Origin: a virus
Length of the DNA: 36,455 nt
IMG/VR virus record: IMGVR_UViG_3300032157_000033
Span: 1-36,455 of that record
Direction: 5' to 3' (one strand)
Part shown: piece by piece, positions 7,741 to 13,468 of the stretch
Numbering within the stretch: position 1 is the first letter of the stretch
How the letters are laid out: each line of letters begins with the position of its first letter
Made by a program: the position numbers and the translations under genes
The notes under the pieces: generated by a model
The model's database searches: none
The model's input: the letters and a program-made list of their open reading frames with translations, nothing else
What the model was told of the DNA's origin: nothing

Positions 7741-8387
7741 CACGCCTCCCAGTGGGCCTCGGACACGGTCGAGAATCCGATGCCGAGGTGGTTGTGCCGG
7801 ACGCCCTTCAGGAAGCCGAGGCGGCCGTGGTCGCGCGCCATGGCGCTCATGCGCGGGTCGTAGGTGTGGGCCGTGGTGTCCGGGATCAAGAACGACTCGG
7901 GCTGGATCTGTCCGCTCCGAGCGAAGTACGGCGTGCCCAGGCCGATGCTCTCGAAGACCTCGTCGTCGTCCTCGGGCCTGCCCGGAAGGGAGCCCTGCAC
8001 CAGCTCGGGGACCACCTCGCCGTTCACGCTCCAGGACGCGAGCAGCGCGTACCTCGGGTGTTCGAGGAGCACGCGCGCGCCGCGCACGGCCCAGTCGCGC
8101 GCGATGGGCAGGTGGTCGTCGTCCATCACCACGTAGACGTCGGACTGGGCTATCTGAGCCGCGCCGAACTTCGTCCACTCGTGATAGCGCTGCCTGCCGA
8201 TGGCGATGCACGTGGCGCCAGTGAAGCCGAGGTTGGCCAGCGCGTCCGGACCACCTGTCTCGTGCATGAGCGCGAACAACCGGATGCCCTCGAGCATCCT
8301 GAGGCGCTCCAGGACGAGGCCGGCCATGCGCTCGCGCAGTGGGTGTTGCGGCCACACCTTCACGAACACGTCGATGGGGGCGCTCAT
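7740..8387 (-). CDS. Glycosyltransferase-like protein (GT-A fold)
   Basis: A 215-aa protein. It begins with a strand IDVFVKVWPQHP and has a central VYVVMDDDHLP (about residues 84-94), the DxD-type nucleotide-sugar and metal site expected of GT-A enzymes. A His-rich C-terminal GVRHNHLGIGFST could close the active site. No transmembrane segment is visible. It is coupled on both sides (ATGA with csrA, TGATG with the methyltransferase). Possible targets are host surface glycans (blocking superinfection) or phage DNA bases; no base-modifying partner is seen, so the surface role is preferred. Confidence 0.6.
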   Translation of the reverse strand: MSAPIDVFVKVWPQHPLRERMAGLVLERLRMLEGIRLFALMHETGGPDALANLGFTGATCIAIGRQRYHEWTKFGAAQIAQSDVYVVMDDDHLPIARDWAVRGARVLLEHPRYALLASWSVNGEVVPELVQGSLPGRPEDDDEVFESIGLGTPYFARSGQIQPESFLIPDTTAHTYDPRMSAMARDHGRLGFLKGVRHNHLGIGFSTVSEAHWEA

Positions 8388-8623
8388 GAGATCGACCCGC
8401 CGTCGTACTCGTCGTCTGCAGGCTCGACGATGGGCGGCGCGCCGCGGCGCCTGGGCTCAAGCCCCAGCTTCACGCGGCGGTAGACCTCGAAGCGGTGCAC
8501 GTCGACGCCCGACGGTGCTTCGAAGCCGAGCTTCACCTTGCCGCCCGAGTACTCGAGCACGGTGACGCAGACGTCGTCCCCGACCATGACCTTCTCACCC
8601 AGACGCCGAGTCAGCACCAGCAC
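8384..8623 (-). CDS. csrA: CsrA/RsmA family RNA-binding regulator
   Basis: A 79-aa protein. The GTG at 8623 gives the canonical start MLVLTRRLGEKVMVGD, with GGGAGG 4 nt upstream. The GFEAPSGVDVHRFEVY segment holds the second RNA-binding strand, and Arg44 falls exactly where the key arginine of E. coli CsrA lies; Leu4 also matches. The host family binds GGA motifs in 5' leaders, blocking or stabilising mRNAs, usually as a dimer. This copy has an extra acidic tail of about 20 residues (IVEPADDEYDGG). It overlaps its upstream neighbour by 29 bp and the glycosyltransferase by ATGA. It may rewire host carbon, biofilm or surface-sugar genes, or control phage mRNAs. Confidence 0.93.
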   Translation of the reverse strand: MLVLTRRLGEKVMVGDDVCVTVLEYSGGKVKLGFEAPSGVDVHRFEVYRRVKLGLEPRRRGAPPIVEPADDEYDGGSIS

Positions 8624-9098
8624 GAGACCTCCCTGTTCCGGTTCCCTGCAGCTCCATGCCGGACGCATCCCTCGCGCCGGCGCTCATCGGCCCCTCGGCT
8701 CCGTGCTCGCGCGCGGGCCAGCGGGCCCCCAGCGCGCGCAGCTTCTCGATCGTCCGGCGGTTGAGCGCCGGGTAGCCCTCACGGCTCGCCTGGTCGAGCA
8801 CGCGCGCCAGGAGGCGCGGGTGGGGCCGGGTCTCCATGACCCAGCGGTAGAGCTCGACCTGCAGCTCGGCGTAGCGCTCGCGATCGCGCTCCCGGGCGGC
8901 GTTCTGCGCCTGGCGAGCGTCGGCCTCGCGCTGGCACCAGGTGACCAGCAGCCCCGCGGGGTTCTCGACCATCCCCGGGAGCCGCTGTGCCATCTCGAGC
9001 ACGTTCGCGACGTGGAGCTGGACGTCCACGCCGAGGGGTCCGAGCTGTGCGTTCAGGCGACGGATGAGGCTCTCGGGAATCAGGTCGGCATGGTTCAT
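8595..9098 (-). CDS. Hypothetical protein, possible replication-accessory
   Basis: A 167-aa largely helical protein starting at the ATG 9098, with GGGGAGAGG just upstream. Residues 70-90 are a charged Gln/Ala/Arg/Glu helix (ADARQAQNAARERDRERYAE), probably a coiled coil; the end is disordered. It overlaps the DUF1376-like gene by ATGA and csrA by 29 bp. Position directly after a DUF1376-like gene suggests a helicase-loader or DnaT-type role, but no motif proves it. Confidence 0.55.
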   Translation of the reverse strand: MNHADLIPESLIRRLNAQLGPLGVDVQLHVANVLEMAQRLPGMVENPAGLLVTWCQREADARQAQNAARERDRERYAELQVELYRWVMETRPHPRLLARVLDQASREGYPALNRRTIEKLRALGARWPAREHGAEGPMSAGARDASGMELQGTGTGRSRAGADSASG

Positions 9099-9799
9099 GC
9101 GCCTCTCCCCTGTGAGCCGCCGTTGCCTTCTGTGGCCCTGGCGATGATGCCCGGGAGTGGCGACGAGCTGGGCGAGCCAGCCGAGCCAGCCGAGCCAACG
9201 CGCGAACGCGCGCTCTTGGCTCTGTCGGTTCTCGGTTCTGATTCTGTCTTGCCTGTCTTCTCGCCTCTCAGTTCTCCAATCTCCACATCTCCAATCTGTT
9301 CGACCCGGGGTTGAACCCGAGGTGCACCGGGAGTCGCACCCGGGGTTGAACCCGAGGTCGCACCCGGAGTGGAACCCGTAGTTGCTAAGTCCTTGCGGCG
9401 ACGGCGCGCAGCGACACCCTTCATGGCACGCACGCGCTTGATCTTCATGGCCACCAACGTGGCCTCCCAGTCCTCCACGATGTCTTCCAGAATCCACACC
9501 GAAAGACCCTTCCGCCGCCGCTTCACGAACGGGCGCGCGAAGACCTCGCGCACCTCGACCCACTCCTTGGGCGTGTAGCCGGCCCACGCGCGCACGTCCT
9601 CCTCCTCCATCACGCCAGGCGTCGGCGTGCTGTAGGTGGCGGCGCGCACGTCCATCAGCCGCCCCCGCTGCTCCGGGGTCAGCCGACGGATCGCCGGGTC
9701 GTGTAGCCATTTCTTCCACCAGAACCTCGACCATTCGATGAGCTCCAGCGCCTTACGCCGAGCGCGCTCGGGCTCGCCATGCTCCACTTCGTCGCTCAC
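9095..9799 (-). CDS. DUF1376-like phage replication-type protein
   Basis: A 234-aa protein with GTG start at 9799 and GAGGGA upstream. Residues 25-115 resemble the DUF1376/YdaU domain: WWKKWLHDPAIRRLTPEQRGRLMDV, then a short loop and a second winged-helix-like part (WAGYTPKEWVEVREVF). Such proteins usually lie beside phage replication genes and are thought to act in initiation. The C-terminal half is low complexity: a Ser/Thr/Pro/Gly repeat encoded by a tandem DNA repeat, then a basic Ser/Gly tail. No separate helicase or polymerase gene is visible in the window, so this may be the phage's main replication handle. Confidence 0.55.
   Translation of the reverse strand: MSDEVEHGEPERARRKALELIEWSRFWWKKWLHDPAIRRLTPEQRGRLMDVRAATYSTPTPGVMEEEDVRAWAGYTPKEWVEVREVFARPFVKRRRKGLSVWILEDIVEDWEATLVAMKIKRVRAMKGVAARRRRKDLATTGSTPGATSGSTPGATPGAPRVQPRVEQIGDVEIGELRGEKTGKTESEPRTDRAKSARSRVGSAGSAGSPSSSPLPGIIARATEGNGGSQGRGA
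9303..9379. repeat. Short tandem repeat inside the DUF1376-like gene
   Basis: A 21-bp unit (starting ACCCGGGGTTGAACCC) occurs at 9303-9323 and again exactly at 9338-9358, with a degenerate third copy around 9361-9379. The 35-bp period is not a multiple of 3, so the two exact copies are read in different frames. On the DNA level the unit contains inverted halves (GGGTT/AACCC) and could serve as binding iterons of a replication origin; alternatively it is simple linker expansion. Confidence 0.6.
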
Positions 9800-9945
9800 G
9801 TGCGGTCCCTCGGTTGTGCTACTGCGTCCGTGCTGCTTCAGGTGGGGCGGGCTGCACTCCGCTCTTGGCTCCGGCCGTCAGCAGTGGAGCTGCGAAGCTG
9901 TTGCTCGGTGCATCCCATCAGGGGGACTGCCCGCCCCTCACTCGT

Positions 9946-10251
9946 TCAGCGCAGCGCTGCCGCCGCGTTGTGCGTCGCGATCGACGCGTTGGCCGTCATG
10001 ACCGCCTCGCGCACCTTTCGGATGGCCGCGGTGCGGTCTGGTCCCGGCGGGCACAGGCTCCAGATCGTCCCGGCGAGCACGCGCGCCATCTGGCGGATGC
10101 CCTGGTACGCCTCGACCTGCTCAGGCGTGGGCGGGTGGAACGTGAAGAGGTCGTCGAGCACGCGCTCCGCCTGCTCCGCCGGCGAGAACCCCGCGGGCGA
10201 GACCTCCGTGGTCGTGATGTTCGCGGCTGCTGGTGTGTCTCCCGTAGCCAT
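9946..10251 (-). CDS. Acb2/Tad1-hairpin-like protein, putative anti-CBASS/Thoeris sponge
   Basis: A 101-aa protein from the ATG 10251, with GGAGG at good spacing. Residues 36-95 read FTFHPPTPEQ, AYQGIRQMARVLAG, PPGPDRTAAIRKVREAVMTA, then NASIA. This closely follows the two-helix pattern I know from the Acb2/Tad1 hairpin family: an aromatic-HPP entry, IR..A..LA, P(S/G).DR..A...(R/E)EAVM.ANA.IA. Acb2 proteins bind cyclic di- and trinucleotides made by CBASS and so block the defence; Tad1 binds the Thoeris signal. The first 35 residues are an extra flexible arm. Flanked by unknown genes; gaps of 146 and 100 bp on either side are unusual in this tightly overlapped operon and may hold its own promoter, though none stands out. 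Confidence 0.65.
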   Translation of the reverse strand: MATGDTPAAANITTTEVSPAGFSPAEQAERVLDDLFTFHPPTPEQVEAYQGIRQMARVLAGTIWSLCPPGPDRTAAIRKVREAVMTANASIATHNAAAALR

Positions 10252-10351
10252 CGGGCACCTCCGATTCGGGTTCGTGCTGCGTTCAGCGCGGTACCGGCCG
10301 CCACACCCGACCCCCGTTAGGCGGGCAGGCTCGCCACCGGCACCGCATTCC

Positions 10352-10735
10352 TCAGTGCGCGCGGCCGCGGTCGCCGCGGATGCCACCCTTCGCCAGCGCA
10401 GCGCTCACCTTGTCGAGCGGCGCACTGACCGTCTTCCCCGTCGCGGGGTCCTTCATCGAGACCGTCGCCGCCGTCTCGCCGCGATCGCTCGGCGCCGGCA
10501 GGAGCGCGTCCTGCTGCGAGTCGCGCACGGTGATGCTCACCATCCGGCCGAGGACCAGGTCGCTCCACGCGGCGTCCTTCTCGACGACCAGCACGGCCTT
10601 CGTGTGCTTGTCCGCAGCGGTGGTGGCCGGTGTGATCGAGAGCGCGATCTTCACGAGCTCGAGATCCGGGTAGTCCTTCGGATTGGGCGAGAAGATGGCG
10701 TGGCCGATGACGCGGCCCTGGACCTCGTACTTCAT
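10352..10735 (-). CDS. Hypothetical protein
   Basis: A 127-aa protein beginning MKYEVQGRVIGHAIFSPN, with AGGGGG upstream of the ATG at 10735. It is beta-rich with a regular strand pattern (VKIALSITPA, KAVLVVEKDA, GRMVSITVRDSQ), which would suit an OB or similar barrel, and ends in a basic Gly/Arg tail. A single-strand DNA-binding role would fit next to the nuclease gene, but no family is recognised. ATGA overlap with the nuclease gene. Confidence 0.55.
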   Translation of the reverse strand: MKYEVQGRVIGHAIFSPNPKDYPDLELVKIALSITPATTAADKHTKAVLVVEKDAAWSDLVLGRMVSITVRDSQQDALLPAPSDRGETAATVSMKDPATGKTVSAPLDKVSAALAKGGIRGDRGRAH

Positions 10736-11217
10736 CGGGTTCCCCCTTGAGTGGATTCGGTGCGGGCCACGGGAGCCGACCCCTCGGCCTCCCCGCGCTT
10801 GCGGTTCTCCGTTCCACCCGCACCGAACTGTGTGCGGCCGGTGCCCACGAAGGGCTCCAGCTCGCGGACGTCGCGGACGACCAGGCAGAGAGCGCCGGCC
10901 GCCTCGAACTTCTCGTGCAGCTCGCGCTGCTCGCGGGAACGCCTCGCGCGCCCGCTCTTGATCTCGAGGAGCGCCAGGCGTCCGTCGGGCGGCAGGCACG
11001 CCATGACGTCCGCCATGCCGACCTGGAGCCGGTTGCGGCGCAGCTGGAACGCGCCGCCGGAGATCGGCGCCACGCGCGGCCCGGTGTGGATGGGCGTGGC
11101 AGGGCAGCCCGAGAGCCGTAGGTAGGTCAGGACGGCCGCCTGCAGCTGCTCATGGGCCGCGAGCGAGCCGATGGGCATGCGCCTTAACTGGGCGGCCGTG
11201 ACGCGCTGGGTGCTCAC
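10732..11217 (-). CDS. VRR-NUC-type nuclease
   Basis: A 161-aa protein with GTG start at 11217 (GTGA overlap). The core VGMADVMACLPPDGRLALLEIKSGRARRSREQ contains the PD-(D/E)xK elements: Asp70 and Glu85-Ile-Lys87, followed by the conserved R.S.EQ helix. This matches VRR-NUC proteins, which are common in phages and include Holliday-junction resolvases and structure-specific nucleases. The C-terminal 35 residues are Gly- and Glu-rich and probably disordered. Role: probably recombination or genome processing before packaging. Confidence 0.75.
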   Translation of the reverse strand: MSTQRVTAAQLRRMPIGSLAAHEQLQAAVLTYLRLSGCPATPIHTGPRVAPISGGAFQLRRNRLQVGMADVMACLPPDGRLALLEIKSGRARRSREQRELHEKFEAAGALCLVVRDVRELEPFVGTGRTQFGAGGTENRKRGEAEGSAPVARTESTQGGTR

Positions 11218-11405
11218 GAGCCACCTCCTGCCTTGCGGCGCGCCCGCGCGTGCTCCATCAGCGCGCAAGCCCACATCTGACCGAGAGAGCGCAGCGACTC
11301 GTCGTCCAGCGCCTCGACAGGCAGGTGGCCGCCTTCCGTGGTGAGCAAGAAGTTGGGGAGCCTCGGCAGCTCCACCTTCGCGACGACGTTCACGATGGTG
11401 ATCAC
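11214..11405 (-). CDS. Small hypothetical protein
   Basis: A 63-aa protein with GTG start at 11405 (GTGA overlap with the preceding gene). Sequence begins MITIVNVVAKVELPRLPNF and ends with a helical, Arg-rich segment. No family recognised. Exact overlaps on both sides make it likely real. Confidence 0.5.
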   Translation of the reverse strand: MITIVNVVAKVELPRLPNFLLTTEGGHLPVEALDDESLRSLGQMWACALMEHARARRKAGGGS

Positions 11406-11776
11406 GCGCCGGCCTCCAGCCTCGAGGAGTGGACGAACAGGTCCTCGCGCATCCGGCGCTGCCCGCCGTCGTGGGTGAGGTCCTGGAACACGACCCAACC
11501 CACGGGGATCCGCTTGGTGGAGCGTTTGGACGGCGGGCCCGCGGGATCCAGGCGCACGACTCGGACGCGCTGGACCCCGCGGCGCCACACCTGACCCGGC
11601 GCCGGCACGATCTCCGGCACCAGGTCGCGCCCCGAGACGGCCTTGGGCACCTGCTGCACGGGGAGCGAGCCCTTGTAGGCGCCGTTCCGGGCAGCCGCCG
11701 TGGGGTCGTAGGCGGGCTCCTTGAGCGCGCTCGCGACGTACAGGTCACGAAGCTCCGACCGACGCAGCCGTGCCAT
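11402..11776 (-). CDS. Hypothetical protein, possible small beta barrel
   Basis: A 124-aa protein. The middle, PGQVWRRGVQRVRVVRLD and then VGWVVFQDLT, has the look of a small SH3-like barrel; the N-terminus is a basic helix. GGAG lies before the ATG at 11776. Function unknown. The 49-bp spacer before it could encode only a 16-codon GTG ORF, which I did not call. Confidence 0.5.
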   Translation of the reverse strand: MARLRRSELRDLYVASALKEPAYDPTAAARNGAYKGSLPVQQVPKAVSGRDLVPEIVPAPGQVWRRGVQRVRVVRLDPAGPPSKRSTKRIPVGWVVFQDLTHDGGQRRMREDLFVHSSRLEAGA

Positions 11777-11825
11777 CCCTAGGCTCCTGCCACCCGGCTG
11801 CGCGGTCGGTCATACACGAGGTGCG

Positions 11826-12017
11826 TCACGCGGCGCGCCCTCGCTTGGTGCGGTTGGAGCTCGCAGCCCGCTCGCGCTCGAGGCGGCGCAGCTGGCGCAC
11901 ACGCTCGTCGGCATCGCGGGCTTTCCGGTGGGCCAGGCGGGCATCCGCCAGGGCCTTCCGGTGATCTTCGTGGGCGTCGAACGCGTCGCTGTGAGCCTTC
12001 GCCAGTGCGTTCTTCAT
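11826..12017 (-). CDS. Small charged coiled-coil protein
   Basis: A 63-aa protein from the ATG 12017. Nearly all of it is one charged helix rich in Ala, Arg, Asp and His (KAHSDAFDAHEDHRKALA), so a coiled coil is likely. It ends in a basic tail. ATGA overlap with the membrane-protein gene before it. Function unknown. Confidence 0.5.
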   Translation of the reverse strand: MKNALAKAHSDAFDAHEDHRKALADARLAHRKARDADERVRQLRRLERERAASSNRTKRGRAA

Positions 12018-12238
12018 CGTCCGTTCCCTCCGTGGTGACGGTCCTGTGTGACGGCCCGCAGCGCCGGCGCGACGGCCGAGCTGAGGGCGGGTGACGACAC
12101 TTCGCGCGGCTCTTGGGCGCAGCTCGCGATGAGCAGCGCCACAAGCAGCAGCACGACGACGAGCAGGAGGCCGCAGGTCCACTTCCAAAGCTGGAGCTCG
12201 TGATCCCTCGACCGCGCCGCTTCCATGTCTGGTGTCAT
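12014..12238 (-). CDS. Small membrane protein
   Basis: A 74-aa protein with one strong hydrophobic helix at residues 20-40 (TCGLLLVVVLLLVALLIAS) preceded by a charged cytoplasmic segment. A Cys at the end of the helix (IASCAQE) resembles a lipobox, but its distance from the N-terminus and the charged start make lipoprotein processing uncertain. ATGA overlap with the upstream gene. Confidence 0.5.
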   Translation of the reverse strand: MTPDMEAARSRDHELQLWKWTCGLLLVVVLLLVALLIASCAQEPREVSSPALSSAVAPALRAVTQDRHHGGNGR

Positions 12239-12717
12239 GCCCCGGGCATCTCGCCGTTGGGCTCCGCCGAAGTGTCCGGGAGCGGATCGGTGGCGATGAC
12301 CTCGCCGGCGGCGCGCCGCATGGCGGTGGCCTGCTCGACGAGCAGGGTCGGCACGCGTTGGAGCGCGTCCTTGGAGCGGCACGTGGGACACGTGTATCCG
12401 CTGGCGAGTCCGAGCTTCTCGCAGTCGCAGAAGCCCGCGGCGTTCCGCTGGTGGTCGGCGATCACCTGCAGGAGCGCGTCGCCCTCGAGCGTGGGCGGAC
12501 GCTGCATGATCACGTTGAGCGCGGGGACGTCGAACCCTGCCGAGGGCAGTCCACCGAGGGCGTCGCCCTCGAGCAAGAGCTCGACGCACCAGTCCTTGAA
12601 CCGGGCATCGACAACGCGGACATCCCCGAACGTCTCTGCGGGAACAGCCCGCTGGAAGCCGTACTTGAGAGTGAATCCAATCAGGGCATCGGCAACCTTC
12701 ACCACAGCGCGGCCCAT
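12235..12717 (-). CDS. Hypothetical protein with zinc ribbon
   Basis: A 160-aa protein. The C-terminal half holds CDCEKLGLASGYTCPTC, a compact four-Cys zinc site. The N-terminal half is mixed alpha/beta without motif. The ATG at 12717 shares one base with the stop of the gene before (TGATG). Function unknown. Confidence 0.55.
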   Translation of the reverse strand: MGRAVVKVADALIGFTLKYGFQRAVPAETFGDVRVVDARFKDWCVELLLEGDALGGLPSAGFDVPALNVIMQRPPTLEGDALLQVIADHQRNAAGFCDCEKLGLASGYTCPTCRSKDALQRVPTLLVEQATAMRRAAGEVIATDPLPDTSAEPNGEMPGA

Positions 12718-12980
12718 CAGGCCCTCCTTGGCTTCGCCGCGATGCGGACGCACCCGGCGTGGTCGTGGATGAACCCCTCGCAGAGCAGGCGCTTGTCGGC
12801 CCAGCTCGAGGTCGAGGGAACGTTCAGGCGATCGCCGCAGCTCGAGCAGTGCAGGTGAGAGCCGCGCAGCTGCACCCAGCTCAGGTCGTAGCCGTAGTGC
12901 TCGACGTGCTGCACCGGCGTCATGCCGCGGCCCAGCGGCTCGAGGAGCAGGTCGGCGGTCGCGAGTGGGGCGTGCGTCAT
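12717..12980 (-). CDS. Small Cys/His protein
   Basis: An 87-aa protein from the ATG 12980, overlapping the preceding gene by ATGA. It contains LHCSSCGDRL and LCEGFIHDHAGC, together a likely zinc site. Two other genes in this stretch carry similar knuckles. Function unknown. Confidence 0.5.
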   Translation of the reverse strand: MTHAPLATADLLLEPLGRGMTPVQHVEHYGYDLSWVQLRGSHLHCSSCGDRLNVPSTSSWADKRLLCEGFIHDHAGCVRIAAKPRRA

Positions 12981-13468
12981 CGCCCCGTCTCCCCGATGCC
13001 GGGCAGGAGCGCTGGCATCCGGCCGCTCTGGTACATCGCCTCGAGCTGGGGCCTGAGCCACGCCCCCACGGTGCTGCCGTCGGCCATGACGGTGTCGGCG
13101 AGGAACTCTCGCTCGAAGCTCGAGATGCCGGCCTCCATGGCCTCGAACTTGGCCAGCATGATGAGCAGGATCGCGCGCCACCTGGCGCGGCAGGCCTGCT
13201 CCCACAGCTGGCGCTGCTTCTCCTTCGGGTACTGCTTCCACGAGTAGCCACCGCGAGTGCGACGGTGGAGGAACCGCTTCTCCTCGTGACCCGGGAGCGG
13301 CACCGCCAGGCGGACCATCCGGCCCTGCATCGTCCAGCCGATGATGGCCGCCCCGGTGTTGTGGTCGAACGCGCTCATGAACTGCGTGGCGCCCTTCTCG
13401 CGCACGAGGTCCTCGATCTGCAGGCGCGTGCGCTCGACGGGGACGGTGGTGCCGGCGGCGTAGGTCAC
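12977..13468 (-). CDS. Conserved phage protein next to ParB-like gene
   Basis: A 163-aa protein with GTG start at 13468 (GTGA overlap with the ParB-like stop). It starts MTYAAGTTVPVERTRLQIED and continues with QFMSAFDHNTGAAIIGWTMQ, GRMVRLAVPLP, a pattern I recall from conserved phage proteins encoded near replication or ParB-like genes. A Trp-rich helix follows (WEQACRARWRAILLIML). No molecular function is established to my knowledge. Confidence 0.6.
   Translation of the reverse strand: MTYAAGTTVPVERTRLQIEDLVREKGATQFMSAFDHNTGAAIIGWTMQGRMVRLAVPLPGHEEKRFLHRRTRGGYSWKQYPKEKQRQLWEQACRARWRAILLIMLAKFEAMEAGISSFEREFLADTVMADGSTVGAWLRPQLEAMYQSGRMPALLPGIGETGR

Noticed and set aside
9800-9945. A 26-codon minus-strand ORF starting ATG-GGA-TGC
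   Set aside because: It has no ribosome site and no coupling to a neighbour; the gap is left as noncoding.
11777-11825. A 16-codon GTG ORF between two genes
   Set aside because: It has a GTGA overlap, but it is too short to support as a gene.
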